Numbered from the stretch's first letter, positions 46,913 to 56,826 are shown. The stretch is DNA of 64,000 bases from Vibrio maritimus (GCF_021441885.1 NZ_CP090438.1:3513653-3577652), one strand, 5' to 3'. Notes: generated by a model not told the origin, from the letters alone. Translations and numbers: made by a program.

Positions 46913-47779
46913 TTAAACCGCAGCTGCGCCGCCAACGATTTCTGATAGTTCTTGTGTGATAGCCGCTTGACGCGCCTTGTTGTACACAAGCTCTAGATCA
47001 TCAATCAAGTTGGTCGCATTGTCCGTTGCAGCTTTCATTGCAATCATTCGAGCCGCTTGCTCACAAGCAAGGTTCTCTACCACACCTTGATACACTTGAG
47101 ATTCGATATAACGAAGCAATAGTGCGTCTAGTAGTGGTTTTGGCTCAGGCTCATAAATGTAGCCCCATGAATGTTCGCGCTGCATCTCATCACTGTCAGA
47201 TTTAGGCAGAGGTAGCAATTGATCGATCGTTGGTTCCTGAATCATAGTGTTCACAAAGTGGTTATACACTACATACAGGCGATCCAATTCGCCTTCGTCA
47301 TATTTCTTCAGCATGACGCCTACAGTACCGATTAGGTCTTCTAAGCTAGGCTCATCACCCAGACCAGATACCTGTGCCGCTACTTTCGCACCGCTGTTGT
47401 TAAAGAATGCCGTTGCTTTTGAGCCAATCACAGCCAGCTCAACTTCAGCACCCTTTTGTTTCCAATCCTGCATCTCTAGGACAGCTTTTTTGAACAAGTT
47501 AATGTTCAAACCGCCACAGAGACCACGGTCGGTAGAAATAATGACATAACCAACACGCTTGGCTTCACGCTCTTCTAGGTACGGATGTTGGTACTCTAGG
47601 TTTGCGTTAGCCAAATGACCGATCACTTTACGCATAGTTTCAGCGTATGGACGAGAAGCTTCACGCGCGTCTTGCGAACGACGCATTTTTGAAGCTGCTA
47701 CCATTTCCATCGCTTTCGTAATTTTCTGAGTGCTTTTCACACTACCGATTTTATTACGTATCTCTTTTGCGCCGGCCAT
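46913..47779 (-). CDS. atpG: ATP synthase gamma subunit
   Basis: A 288-residue F1 rotor shaft. The N-terminal and C-terminal helices form the coiled coil (AKEIRNKIGSVKSTQKITKAMEMVAASKM; KAATDNATNLIDDLELVYNKARQ region near 235-270). Full length. Confidence 0.97.
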   Translation of the reverse strand: MAGAKEIRNKIGSVKSTQKITKAMEMVAASKMRRSQDAREASRPYAETMRKVIGHLANANLEYQHPYLEEREAKRVGYVIISTDRGLCGGLNINLFKKAVLEMQDWKQKGAEVELAVIGSKATAFFNNSGAKVAAQVSGLGDEPSLEDLIGTVGVMLKKYDEGELDRLYVVYNHFVNTMIQEPTIDQLLPLPKSDSDEMQREHSWGYIYEPEPKPLLDALLLRYIESQVYQGVVENLACEQAARMIAMKAATDNATNLIDDLELVYNKARQAAITQELSEIVGGAAAV

Positions 47780-47820
47780 CGTTACTCTCCATAAGTGGTG
47801 ACCAGAAGGTCACCCACCAA

Positions 47821-49362
47821 TTACCAAGTCTGAGTTGCTTTGAAATCGTCAGTCAGTTTCTTAAGCTGAGCTTCGATATCGTCATTGTAAGCACCCGTAG
47901 TGTTGATCTCTTTAGCAAGATCAGCATATTGACTGTGAGCATACGATAGAAGCGCTGCTTCGAAGTCTAGAATCTTGTTGATTTCAACATCATCTAGGTA
48001 GCCGCGCTCAACAGCAAAGATAACTAGCGCTTGGTCAAATACAGACATAGGAGCATATTGCTTCTGCTTCATTAGCTCTGTCACTTTTTGACCGTGGCTT
48101 AGCTGACGCTTAGTTGCTTCATCTAGGTCAGATGAGAACTGTGCGAATGCCGCTAGTTCACGATAAGCCGCTAGTGCAGTACGGATACCGCCAGATAGCT
48201 TCTTAATGATCTTAGTCTGTGCTGAACCACCTACACGAGATACTGAGATACCTGGGTCAACGGCTGGGCGTACACCCGCGTTGAAGGCTTCAGTTTGTAG
48301 GAAGATCTGACCATCGGTAATCGAGATTACGTTCGTAGGTACGAACGCAGATACGTCACCCGCCTGAGTTTCGATGATAGGAAGAGCAGTCAAAGAACCT
48401 GTCTTACCTTTCACTTCACCATTAGTGAAACGCTCTACGTACTCTTCGTTTACACGAGCTGCACGCTCTAGTAGACGTGAGTGAAGGTAGAATACGTCAC
48501 CTGGGAATGCCTCACGGCCTGGTGGACGTTTAAGTAGTAGAGAGATCTGACGGTAAGCTACCGCTTGCTTAGATAGATCATCATAAACAATCAGAGCGTC
48601 TTCACCGCGGTCACGGAAGTACTCACCCATTGCACAACCAGAGTATGGCGCAAGATATTGCAGTGCAGCAGATTCAGATGCAGATGCTACAACAACGATA
48701 GTGTTTTGTAGTGCACCATGCTCTTCCAGTTTACGCACAACGTTTGCGATTGTAGATGCCTTTTGGCCAATCGCTACGTAGATAGAGAAGATACCAGAGT
48801 CTTTCTGGTTGATGATTGCATCGATCGCCATCGCGGTTTTACCGATCTGACGGTCACCGATGATAAGCTCACGCTGACCACGACCGATTGGGATCATTGA
48901 GTCAACTGACTTATAACCAGTTTGTACTGGCTGATCAACCGATTTACGGTCGATTACACCCGGTGCAATCACTTCAACTGGTGACGTAAGTTTCGCTTCA
49001 ATTGGACCTTTACCATCAATTGGCTCACCTAGCGTGTTTACAACACGACCAAGCAATTCTGGACCAACTGGTACTTCAAGAATACGACCAGTACCTGTTA
49101 CTTTCATGCCTTCCTTAAGGTCAGCATATGGGCCCATTACTACCGCACCAACCGAGTCACGCTCAAGGTTAAGTGCTAGTGCATAACGGCCACCCGGTAA
49201 TTCAATCATTTCACCTTGCATCACGTCCGCTAGGCCGTGAATGCGAATGATACCATCGCTTACCGATACGATAGTACCTTCATTACGAGCTTCACTCACA
49301 ACATCGAAAGATTCGATACGCTGCTTGATTAGGTCGCTAATTTCTGTGGAATTAAGTTGCAT
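47821..49362 (-). CDS. atpA: ATP synthase alpha subunit
   Basis: A 513-residue non-catalytic nucleotide-binding F1 subunit. Walker A is GDRQIGKT (169-176); the arginine finger lies in VSRVGGSAQ. The start is the ATG at 49362 after GGAG, giving the family start MQLNSTEIS; a longer frame reaching 49395 overlaps atpH and is not used. Confidence 0.98.
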   Translation of the reverse strand: MQLNSTEISDLIKQRIESFDVVSEARNEGTIVSVSDGIIRIHGLADVMQGEMIELPGGRYALALNLERDSVGAVVMGPYADLKEGMKVTGTGRILEVPVGPELLGRVVNTLGEPIDGKGPIEAKLTSPVEVIAPGVIDRKSVDQPVQTGYKSVDSMIPIGRGQRELIIGDRQIGKTAMAIDAIINQKDSGIFSIYVAIGQKASTIANVVRKLEEHGALQNTIVVVASASESAALQYLAPYSGCAMGEYFRDRGEDALIVYDDLSKQAVAYRQISLLLKRPPGREAFPGDVFYLHSRLLERAARVNEEYVERFTNGEVKGKTGSLTALPIIETQAGDVSAFVPTNVISITDGQIFLQTEAFNAGVRPAVDPGISVSRVGGSAQTKIIKKLSGGIRTALAAYRELAAFAQFSSDLDEATKRQLSHGQKVTELMKQKQYAPMSVFDQALVIFAVERGYLDDVEINKILDFEAALLSYAHSQYADLAKEINTTGAYNDDIEAQLKKLTDDFKATQTW

Positions 49363-49375
49363 GCTCCAATCCCCA

Positions 49376-49909
49376 TCAAGACTGCATTGCTTCACTCAGG
49401 CGGTTCAAACGACCACGTGCTGAGTTATCAATTACAAGATCTCCGGCTCGAATAATAACCCCACCAAGTAGGGTCTCATCTACACTGCAATTCAGCTTAA
49501 CTTTGCGTTCAAGACGCTTTTCAAGTTTGTTGCTGATCTCAGTGCGCTGCTCTTCGGTTAGCTCAGATGCAGAAATCACGTCTACATCGATTTGCTTTTC
49601 TAGCTCTTTTTTCAGCTCTAGAAACTCAACTAACACATCAGGCAACGCGACTAGTCGACCATTTTCAGCCATTACCTTAATCAGGTTTTGACCAAATTCA
49701 TCAAACTGTTCACCACCAATTGCGTTGAAAATTTCAGCCACTCGCGTCGCTGTCACAGATCCTGAAATCAGGTCTGCAATTTCATCGTTCTTAGCGATTG
49801 CAGCGGCAAACGTTAGCATTTCGACCCACTGGTCTAGCGCTTGTTTTTCCACCGCAAAGTCAAATGCTGCTTTAGCATAGGGGCGTGCGATTGTAGTCAA
49901 TTCAGACAT
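49376..49909 (-). CDS. atpH: ATP synthase delta subunit
   Basis: A 177-residue peripheral-stalk subunit joining F1 to the b dimer. The N-terminal helical bundle begins ELTTIARPYAKAAFDFA; the OSCP signature lies near the C-terminus (LLGGVIIRAGDLVIDNSARG). Normal length. Confidence 0.97.
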   Translation of the reverse strand: MSELTTIARPYAKAAFDFAVEKQALDQWVEMLTFAAAIAKNDEIADLISGSVTATRVAEIFNAIGGEQFDEFGQNLIKVMAENGRLVALPDVLVEFLELKKELEKQIDVDVISASELTEEQRTEISNKLEKRLERKVKLNCSVDETLLGGVIIRAGDLVIDNSARGRLNRLSEAMQS

Positions 49910-49923
49910 AGGCGCCCCTCGCT

Positions 49924-50394
49924 TTAAAGTTTCGCAGTAATATTGTCGAGAATGTCTTTTTGCGCATCTTTATCGATACTACGCTCAAGAATCTTCTCAG
50001 CACCAGCTACAGCCAGAGTTGCAACCTGTTTGCGCAGGTCATCGCGAGCACGGTTACGTTCCGCTTCAATTTCCGCTTCAGCTTGCGCTAGGATTTTTTG
50101 ACGTTCTGCCAAAGCTTCCTCACGAGCTTCATCGATAATTTGTGCTTTACGCTTGTTTGCTTGCTCAATAACCTCGGTTGCAGTGCGCTTCGCTTCCTTC
50201 ATTTGATCAGAAGCGTTGGCTTGCGCTAGATCTAAGTCTTTTGCAGCGCGTTCAGCGGCTACAAGACCGTCAGCAATTTTTTTCTGACGCTCTTCAATCG
50301 CATTCATGATTGGCGGCCATACATATTTCATGCAGAACCACACAAACATTGCGAATGAGATTGCTTGACCTAGCAGAGTTGCGTTCATATTCAC
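49924..50394 (-). CDS. atpF: ATP synthase b subunit
   Basis: A 156-residue F0 stator subunit with one N-terminal transmembrane helix (about 6-26, SFAMFVWFCMKYVWPPI) and a long charged coiled coil (30-150). Forms a dimer that holds F1 through delta. Two adjacent in-frame ATGs are possible starts. Confidence 0.97.
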   Translation of the reverse strand: MNMNATLLGQAISFAMFVWFCMKYVWPPIMNAIEERQKKIADGLVAAERAAKDLDLAQANASDQMKEAKRTATEVIEQANKRKAQIIDEAREEALAERQKILAQAEAEIEAERNRARDDLRKQVATLAVAGAEKILERSIDKDAQKDILDNITAKL

Positions 50395-50476
50395 AACAGC
50401 TACCCCTCTAAAGATTCATTGACGAGCTAAAGTTTAATCAGTTGACAAGCTCGAAGCTTGTCGGAGAAAAATCTGA

Positions 50477-50731
50477 TTAACCTAGCTGACCAACGAATGG
50501 GTTCGCGAATGTGAATAGAAGTGCGATAACAACACCAATCATAGGAACCGCATCAAGTAGACCAGCGATGATGAACATCTTAACTTGAAGCATCGGAGCC
50601 ATTTCAGGTTGACGAGCAGCACCCTCAAGGAATTTACCACCCAAAAGACCAAAACCGATCGCAGTACCGAATGCAGCCATACCAATGATGATACCTACGG
50701 CGATTGCAGAAAAGCTCAGTAAAGTTTCCAT
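50477..50731 (-). CDS. atpE: ATP synthase c subunit
   Basis: An 84-residue hairpin of two transmembrane helices joined by a polar loop (ARQPE). The ion-binding carboxylate is Asp60 in IAGLLDAVPMIGV. The glutamate/glutamine signature of sodium-type rings is absent, so proton coupling is inferred. The start is the ATG at 50731 after GGAGA. Confidence 0.97.
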   Translation of the reverse strand: METLLSFSAIAVGIIIGMAAFGTAIGFGLLGGKFLEGAARQPEMAPMLQVKMFIIAGLLDAVPMIGVVIALLFTFANPFVGQLG

Positions 50732-50788
50732 TACTATCTCCAATTTATAGTTGTTGGCTTAAATTTGCCTAAATAAAACGCGTTAAAA

Positions 50789-51592
50789 TTAATGACTGTC
50801 TTCGTGTGCCATTGATAGATAAACAATCGTTAGCATCATAAACACGAAGGCTTGAATCGTTATTACTAGAATATGGAATATCGCCCATGGTAGTGAGCCC
50901 ATCCATTGTAAATACCATGGTAGCATTGCCGCACAAAGGATGAAGACCACCTCGCCCGCAAACATGTTACCGAACAGACGCATACCAAGTGAAAGTGGCT
51001 TTGAAAGCAAAGACACAACTTCGATAAGCATGTTAAATGGAATCATGATTGGGGTATTAAACGGGTGTAGGGTCAACTCTTTTGTAAAGCCAACTAGACC
51101 TTTTACTTTGATGCTGTAGTAGATCATCAGAGCAAAAACACCTAGTGCCATAGCCATCGTGATATTGACATCAGTAGTAGGCACCACTTTCAAGTAAGGG
51201 ATACCCATTTGCTCTGCAGGGTAAGGAATGAAATCGATAGGCACTAAGTCCATCAAGTTCATTAGGAATACCCAACAGAAGATAGTTAGTGCTAGGGGCG
51301 CGATGAGTGCGTTGCGTCCATGAAACGTATCCTTGACGTTTTCGTCAACGAATTCCACGATCATCTCAACAAAACACTGCAGCTTGCCCGGCACACCAGC
51401 TGTTGCTTTCTTTGCTACTGAACGGAATATCCAAAGGAATACCAAACCAGTTAGCAGAGAAAAAAACAGGCTATCGATATGTACGTTCCAGAAACTCGAC
51501 TCGTCCACTAAACCTAGCTTTCCTAAAGAAAGGTTGGTCAAGTGGTGAGTGATGTATCCGGCCGATGTTAGCGCTTCACCTGGCGCAGCCAT
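50789..51592 (-). CDS. atpB: ATP synthase a subunit
   Basis: A 267-residue F0 channel subunit with five or six transmembrane helices. The essential arginine is Arg205 in SLGMRLFGNMFAGE. Forms the half-channels against the c ring. Confidence 0.97.
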   Translation of the reverse strand: MAAPGEALTSAGYITHHLTNLSLGKLGLVDESSFWNVHIDSLFFSLLTGLVFLWIFRSVAKKATAGVPGKLQCFVEMIVEFVDENVKDTFHGRNALIAPLALTIFCWVFLMNLMDLVPIDFIPYPAEQMGIPYLKVVPTTDVNITMAMALGVFALMIYYSIKVKGLVGFTKELTLHPFNTPIMIPFNMLIEVVSLLSKPLSLGMRLFGNMFAGEVVFILCAAMLPWYLQWMGSLPWAIFHILVITIQAFVFMMLTIVYLSMAHEDSH

Positions 51593-51600
51593 AACTCATC

Positions 51601-51990
51601 CTATTTTTTGTTGTTAACGAAAATTACTGGAGCCATAAGGTTAATTAAGACGACCAGTAAAAATGTGAGATTCAGAGGAATCACTTCCACCTGAATATAC
51701 ATGTAAGCTATTGAGAATAGGGAGGCTATAATAAGGATTTTCAGGGCGATACCCGCATAGAAAGACGCGGCAACTTTCTTCGCTGCACGAGCCCCACTAA
51801 ACAGAAATGCGCACAACGCAAAAACAGCATTAGCAATAACAAAACTGCCACCACCAATGAGCGCTGAAATTCCCCACTCAGCATTTACAGCCACTGTCAT
51901 CCCAACAGCTACTAACGCAACCGCACCCGCTTGAATCAGTAACAATCGCTTTGCAAGCGCTCGTCCTGGTCTCGCTAATGCCGCTACCAT
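51601..51990 (-). CDS. atpI: ATP synthase accessory protein AtpI
   Basis: A 129-residue membrane protein with four hydrophobic stretches. It belongs to the AtpI family, which assists c-ring assembly or Mg/Ca handling; the exact role is debated. First gene of the operon, 8 bases before atpB. Confidence 0.92.
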   Translation of the reverse strand: MVAALARPGRALAKRLLLIQAGAVALVAVGMTVAVNAEWGISALIGGGSFVIANAVFALCAFLFSGARAAKKVAASFYAGIALKILIIASLFSIAYMYIQVEVIPLNLTFLLVVLINLMAPVIFVNNKK

Positions 51991-52055
51991 GTATTCTTAC
52001 CTTTAGTTCTATCCACTTTGCACCTAATAACTACTGTGCTGGGAGATTGGCGAAA

Positions 52056-52083
52056 ATTATACTTTCTACCAAAGTTATTGCAA
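52056..52083 (-). promoter_or_regulatory. atp operon promoter
   Basis: On the minus strand, -35 TTGCAA (52078-52083) and -10 TATAAT (52056-52061) are 16 bases apart, about 66 bases before atpI. It is the only near-consensus promoter that I see in the parB-atpI gap. Confidence 0.82.
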
Positions 52084-52180
52084 TCAAAGCGCATCAAAAA
52101 GACATACTTTCATTCACAAAACCATAACTTTCGCACAAATTTATCATTTATCAATAATTGACCTACATCAATTATCTCAT

Positions 52181-53062
52181 TTAGCTCTCAAGCTTGGCAA
52201 TAAGTTGCTCCAATTTGTGAGGTTCATCAAGACTTATCGTTACCTTTGACTTTCCACTCGCGTTTCTTGTCAAAGAAACTTTAGCCCCAAGTTTTGCGCT
52301 CAACCTTTGGGAAATTTCTTGTGCATCACGGTCTTCAGACTGTTTTTTCTCTGAAGAGTTCGGTTTTAAGCATTTTTTTACCAAATCTTCAGTTTGTCTG
52401 ACGGTCAATTGCTTGTTCGCCACAGTCTGTGCGATCTCACACTGAACCTCACCTTCAAGTGCCAATAGTGCACGTGCGTGACCCATATCGAATTGCTTGG
52501 TTTCAACAAGCTTCTTCACGGGAGTTTCTAACTGATTCAAACGCAGCAAGTTACTGACTGCCGTGCGAGACTTACCAATCACATCAGCAACTTGCTGGTG
52601 GGTAAGCTCAAACTCATCTTGCAATCGCTCGAGTGCCTGTGCCTCTTCAATCGCGTTAAGATCTTCGCGCTGAATGTTCTCGATTAATGCCATGGCAACT
52701 GCCGCGCGATCTTGAACATTTTTCACGAGGCAAGGGACCACTTTCAGACCCGCTTGTCGTGCCGCGCGCCAACGGCGCTCGCCCGCAATGATCTCAAACT
52801 GATCGTGTCCGACATTTCTGACAACAATCGGTTGGATGATGCCTTGAGATTGGATGGATGCAGCCAGTTCTTCCAGAGCTTCAGGTGCCATATCTTTTCT
52901 TGGCTGATAGATACCTGGACGAAGGCTGTTAATTGAAAGTTCAGTCAACTCTCCATCGGTAGAGAGTGTCTGACTTTGAGTTGCAACCTGCTGTTTTTCT
53001 CGTGCAAGCGAACTAGTCGACAGCAGTGCGTCTAGTCCTTTCCCTAAACCACGTTTAGACAT
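52181..53062 (-). CDS. parB: Chromosome partitioning protein ParB
   Basis: A 293-residue parS-binding CTPase of the ParB/Spo0J family. ParB/Srx domain blocks are QPRKDM, QPIVVR and AGERRWRAARQAG (about 95-130). The helix-turn-helix (about 160-185) and the C-terminal dimer domain follow. It works with ParA encoded 22 bases upstream to segregate the origin region. I did not find a clear parS site by eye in this window. Confidence 0.96.
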   Translation of the reverse strand: MSKRGLGKGLDALLSTSSLAREKQQVATQSQTLSTDGELTELSINSLRPGIYQPRKDMAPEALEELAASIQSQGIIQPIVVRNVGHDQFEIIAGERRWRAARQAGLKVVPCLVKNVQDRAAVAMALIENIQREDLNAIEEAQALERLQDEFELTHQQVADVIGKSRTAVSNLLRLNQLETPVKKLVETKQFDMGHARALLALEGEVQCEIAQTVANKQLTVRQTEDLVKKCLKPNSSEKKQSEDRDAQEISQRLSAKLGAKVSLTRNASGKSKVTISLDEPHKLEQLIAKLES

Positions 53063-53084
53063 TGAATCTTTTTCCTTAAGAGCG

Positions 53085-53858
53085 TTAAGCCGTTACTTCT
53101 TCTCGTCGTAGCATCTCACCAGCCAACGCTAAATACGCTTTCGCCCCTGCAGAATACTTGTCGTAGTACATTGCAGGCTTGCCATGGCTAGGAGCCTCAG
53201 CGAGGCGGACGTTCCTAGGGATAACGGTTCGGTAGACTTTGTCGCCGAAGTGTTTTTTCAATTGTTCCGATACTTCATTCGCCAGACGGTTTCGAGGGTC
53301 ATACATAGTTCGAAGCAAACCTTCGATCTTAAGATTCTCATTCACCACCGCGGCCAGCTTACTGATGGTATCCATCAGTGCGGTCAGACCTTCAAGCGCG
53401 AAATACTCACACTGCATCGGCACGAGCACAGAGTCTGCTGCAGCCATCGCATTAATTGTAAGTAGGTTCAAAGAGGGAGGACAATCGATAAAGATGAAAT
53501 CATAGTTATCACGGATTGGCGCTAACGCGTGTTTTAGCCGAACTTCGCGCGCAAACACCTCCATAAGCTTGATTTCCGCTGCAGTTACGTCCCCGTTCGC
53601 AGCAATTAGATCAAATTGGCCCGAGGTATCGGTGCACACAACTTGGTCAAAAGGTAGCTCATCGACCAGTAAATCGTAAGCAGTTGTTTCAACTTGGTAC
53701 TTATCAACACCGCTGGCCATTGTCGCATTGCCTTGAGGGTCAAGGTCAATCACTAACACTTTACGCTTTGTCGCTGCCATCGAGGCAGCTAAGTTAATAC
53801 ACGTGGTAGTCTTCCCAACCCCACCTTTTTGGTTCGCGATAGCGACAATTTTTCCCAC
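53085..53858 (-). CDS. parA: Chromosome partitioning ATPase ParA
   Basis: A 257-residue deviant-Walker ATPase (MinD/ParA group). Walker A is KGGVGKTT (11-18) with the signature lysine Lys11; DLDPQGNA and FIDCPPSLNLL are Walker A' and B. It lacks the N-terminal DNA-binding extension, as usual for chromosomal ParA. Order rsmG-parA-parB next to the origin is widely conserved. Confidence 0.97.
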   Translation of the reverse strand: MGKIVAIANQKGGVGKTTTCINLAASMAATKRKVLVIDLDPQGNATMASGVDKYQVETTAYDLLVDELPFDQVVCTDTSGQFDLIAANGDVTAAEIKLMEVFAREVRLKHALAPIRDNYDFIFIDCPPSLNLLTINAMAAADSVLVPMQCEYFALEGLTALMDTISKLAAVVNENLKIEGLLRTMYDPRNRLANEVSEQLKKHFGDKVYRTVIPRNVRLAEAPSHGKPAMYYDKYSAGAKAYLALAGEMLRREEVTA

Positions 53859-53871
53859 GACAAGCTCTCCG

Positions 53872-54504
53872 TTATCCTTTCTTGGATAAGATTACAAGAT
53901 GACGGTCACCTTCCAACTCAGGAACTTGCAAAGGTTTGATTTCGATCACAGAACACCATGACGGTAATTCGGCGATCTCCTGTTCGTGAAGCTGACCCTT
54001 TAGAGCATAAAAGCGACCAGACTGTGGTTTTGGTAAATGTTCACACCAGTTCACCATGTCTGTCATTGACGCAAATGCACGACTCAATACTCCATCAAAG
54101 CCTTCTCCTGCGTCAAATTCTTCCACTCGAGATTGGACTGGGCTGACATTTTTTATCTTCAGTTCGTGCGCAACCTGCTTTATGAATCGAATTCGCTTGC
54201 CAAGACTATCCAACAAGGTAAATGACTTGGTTGGGTTCATGATGGCAAGAGGAACGCCAGGCAATCCAGGGCCTGTACCGACATCAATAAAGCGTTCGCC
54301 TTCAATATGCTCACCCACGATGATGCTATCAAGAATATGTTTCACTAACATATCTTCAGGGTGGCGCACTGACGTGAGGTTGTAGGCTTTGTTCCACTTA
54401 TCGAGAAGCTGAACGTAGCCTACGAGCTGTTCACGTTGAAGTTCAGAGACCTCTAGTGAGGTCTCCGCAATGAGTTGATCAAGTTTTGTTCTTAGGTTGC
54501 TCAC
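53872..54504 (-). CDS. rsmG: 16S rRNA m7G527 methyltransferase RsmG
   Basis: A 210-residue SAM-dependent enzyme that methylates G527 of 16S rRNA. The SAM motif is DVGTGPGLPGVPLAI (about 73-87), preceded by WNKAYNLTSVR. Its start overlaps the mnmG stop by 4 bases, so they are co-translated. Confidence 0.96.
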   Translation of the reverse strand: MSNLRTKLDQLIAETSLEVSELQREQLVGYVQLLDKWNKAYNLTSVRHPEDMLVKHILDSIIVGEHIEGERFIDVGTGPGLPGVPLAIMNPTKSFTLLDSLGKRIRFIKQVAHELKIKNVSPVQSRVEEFDAGEGFDGVLSRAFASMTDMVNWCEHLPKPQSGRFYALKGQLHEQEIAELPSWCSVIEIKPLQVPELEGDRHLVILSKKG

Positions 54505-56396
54505 GCAGCTTCACCTTTTTTAAGCACGCCTTGCTTTTTCAAATAGACTAGCAAGATTGAGATTGCCGCTGGAGTAATACCAGAAATACGGGACGCAATA
54601 CCGATAGTTTCAGGCTTGGCTTCACTCAGCTTCGCCACTACCTCGTTAGATAATCCTTTGACATCGCTGTAATCGAGATCCGCTGGGATCTTAGTGTTTT
54701 CATGACGCAGCGATTTTTCGATCTCGTCTTGCTGTCTTTGGATATAACCTTCGTATTTCACTTGGATCTCTACCTGCTCACTCGCTTGTTGATCTTCAAG
54801 AGCAGGACCAAAGGCATCGAGCGCGGTCAGTTGCGAGTAGGTTAGCTCTGGACGACGCAACAGATCTTCACCGCTGGCCTCACGAGAAATCGGGGTTTTT
54901 AGCAAGGCATTTAGTGCCTCAACACCTTCAGACTTAGGGTTAATCCACGTTTCTTTTAGACGCTGACGCTCTTTCGCCATGTTCTCCATCTTCTCGTTGA
55001 AGCGGCTCCAGCGCTGCTCATCGATAAGGCCAAGTTGGTGCGCGTGTTCCGTCAGACGAATGTCGGCGTTATCTTCACGTAGCAGAAGTCGATATTCTGC
55101 ACGAGAGGTAAACATACGGTATGGTTCTTTCGTGCCCATCGTTGATAGGTCGTCAATCAATACACCCATGTATGCCTGATCGCGACGCGGGCTCCAGCCT
55201 TCTTTGCCTTGAGAGAACAAGCTCGCATTCAGACCGGCCATCAAACCTTGTGCAGCGGCTTCTTCGTAACCAGTGGTGCCATTGATTTGTCCAGCAAAGA
55301 ACAAACCAGAAATAAATTTGGTTTCGTAGGTCTGTTTTAGGTCACGAGGATCGAAGAAATCGTACTCAATCGCGTAACCTGGACGAACGATATGTGCATT
55401 TTCAAAGCCTTTCATCGAGCGAACGATCTGAACCTGTACGTCGAACGGCAAGCTCGTCGAGATGCCATTTGGGTACAATTCATGTGTCGTTAAGCCTTCT
55501 GGCTCAATGAAAATTTGATGACTATTTTTATCCGCAAAGCGCATGACCTTATCTTCGATAGACGGACAATAGCGCGGACCAATACCTTCGATCACACCGG
55601 CGTACATTGGGCTGCGATCTAGGTTGTTACGAATCACTTCATGAGTGCTTTCGTTGGTGTGCGTGATAAAACATGGAATCTGAGTTGGATGCTGTGTGCG
55701 CTGCCCCAAGAACGAGAACACAGGTGTTGGGTTATCACCGTGTTGTACCTCTAATTCAGAGAAATTAACACTACGTGCATCGATACGTGGTGGTGTGCCT
55801 GTTTTAAGGCGATCCACTCTAAATGGTAACTCACGAAGACGATGGGCAAGCGCGATAGACGGCTGATCCCCCATGCGACCACCGGATGAACTTTCCATAC
55901 CGATGTGGATCTTACCACCAAGGAAGGTGCCGACTGTTAGTACCACGGATTTAGCGTGGAACTTAAGTCCCATTTCCGTTACAACACCGCGCACTTGATC
56001 TTGTTCGACGATCAAATCATCTACCGACTGTTGGAATAAGGTCAGATTCGGCGCGTTTTCTAGTGCGTGACGTACGTACGCTTTGTACAGTGCACGGTCT
56101 GCTTGTGCACGAGTAGCACGTACCGCTGGACCTTTAGACGCATTTAACGTGCGGAACTGAATACCAGCATGATCGATGGCCTCTGCCATTAGACCACCCA
56201 TAGCATCCACTTCCTTTACTAGGTGCCCTTTGCCGATGCCACCAATAGCTGGGTTACATGACATCTGACCCAGAGTATCAATATTGTGCGTTAGCAGAAG
56301 TGTTTTTTGCCCTGTGCGAGCAGATGCGAGTGCGGCTTCCGTTCCTGCATGTCCGCCACCTACAACGATGACGTCAAATGTTTCGTGATAAAGCAT
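54501..56396 (-). CDS. mnmG: tRNA U34 carboxymethylaminomethyl-modification enzyme MnmG (GidA)
   Basis: A 631-residue FAD enzyme that works with MnmE to make cmnm5U34 in tRNAs. FAD motif GGGHAGTEAA (13-22) and the active-site region SCNPAIGGIGKGHLVKE are present, as are the C-terminal helical domain and the SEL/SRISGI end. It is transcribed away from oriC; the gene next to oriC is mnmG in E. coli too. Confidence 0.97.
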   Translation of the reverse strand: MLYHETFDVIVVGGGHAGTEAALASARTGQKTLLLTHNIDTLGQMSCNPAIGGIGKGHLVKEVDAMGGLMAEAIDHAGIQFRTLNASKGPAVRATRAQADRALYKAYVRHALENAPNLTLFQQSVDDLIVEQDQVRGVVTEMGLKFHAKSVVLTVGTFLGGKIHIGMESSSGGRMGDQPSIALAHRLRELPFRVDRLKTGTPPRIDARSVNFSELEVQHGDNPTPVFSFLGQRTQHPTQIPCFITHTNESTHEVIRNNLDRSPMYAGVIEGIGPRYCPSIEDKVMRFADKNSHQIFIEPEGLTTHELYPNGISTSLPFDVQVQIVRSMKGFENAHIVRPGYAIEYDFFDPRDLKQTYETKFISGLFFAGQINGTTGYEEAAAQGLMAGLNASLFSQGKEGWSPRRDQAYMGVLIDDLSTMGTKEPYRMFTSRAEYRLLLREDNADIRLTEHAHQLGLIDEQRWSRFNEKMENMAKERQRLKETWINPKSEGVEALNALLKTPISREASGEDLLRRPELTYSQLTALDAFGPALEDQQASEQVEIQVKYEGYIQRQQDEIEKSLRHENTKIPADLDYSDVKGLSNEVVAKLSEAKPETIGIASRISGITPAAISILLVYLKKQGVLKKGEAA

Positions 56397-56442
56397 GAAC
56401 CGACCTCAGTATTCAATCGATAGAAATAGACAAACCAAAAGG

Positions 56443-56459
56443 AGCGGTATTCTACCGCT
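56443..56459. repeat. Dyad in the mnmG promoter region
   Basis: AGCGGTA / TACCGCT are inverted around a 3-base centre, followed on the + strand by four Ts. A -10-like TAGAAT (minus strand) for mnmG lies inside the dyad, so it may be an operator, an mRNA hairpin, or a weak terminator for rightward transcripts approaching oriC. Confidence 0.5.
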
Positions 56460-56489
56460 TTTCTGGTATTGAGAAAATCGCTTTTAAAA

Positions 56490-56770
56490 CATTTTGGATC
56501 TAAGAAATAAGAATATAAAGATAAGATCTATATATATGATCTTTTATTAGATCTATTATTAAGATCCACAATCTCTGTGGATAACTCGAAAATGATCAAC
56601 AATACCATGGATCTTTTTGAGATCGCTTGTTGTGATCTAGTGTTGATCTAGAGCTGTATTAGCTGGGATCAAAATGGCATGTTATACACAAGGAAATGGG
56701 CGATCAAAACTTGTTCTTTGGATAAATATAGGTTTTTCACCGAAAAGATCATGTTTTATCCACAGATAAT
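56490..56770. other. oriC: Chromosomal replication origin oriC
   Basis: Matches the E. coli oriC plan. Thirteen GATC sites lie in about 250 bp. Three AT-rich 13-mers start with GATC (56525-56537, 56538-56550, 56550-56562), the unwinding element. DnaA boxes are R1 TGTGGATAA (56576-56584), R2 TTATACACA (56682-56690), R3 TTTGGATAA (56717-56725) and R4 TTATCCACA (56756-56764). An IHF-like GATCAACAA stretch lies at 56594-56602. Location between mnmG and mioC is canonical. DnaA opens the AT-rich part; Dam/SeqA control is inferred. Confidence 0.97.
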
Positions 56771-56826
56771 TAGGTTAAATAGTGTGCAGTTGGCTTTTGT
56801 TTGGTAGAAAAAGTTACTCACAGGCA

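Noticed and set aside
52181..56396. Search for parS (GTTNCACGTGNAAC-like) near parAB
   Set aside because: I found no convincing palindrome by eye here or elsewhere in the window; a motif scan would be decisive.
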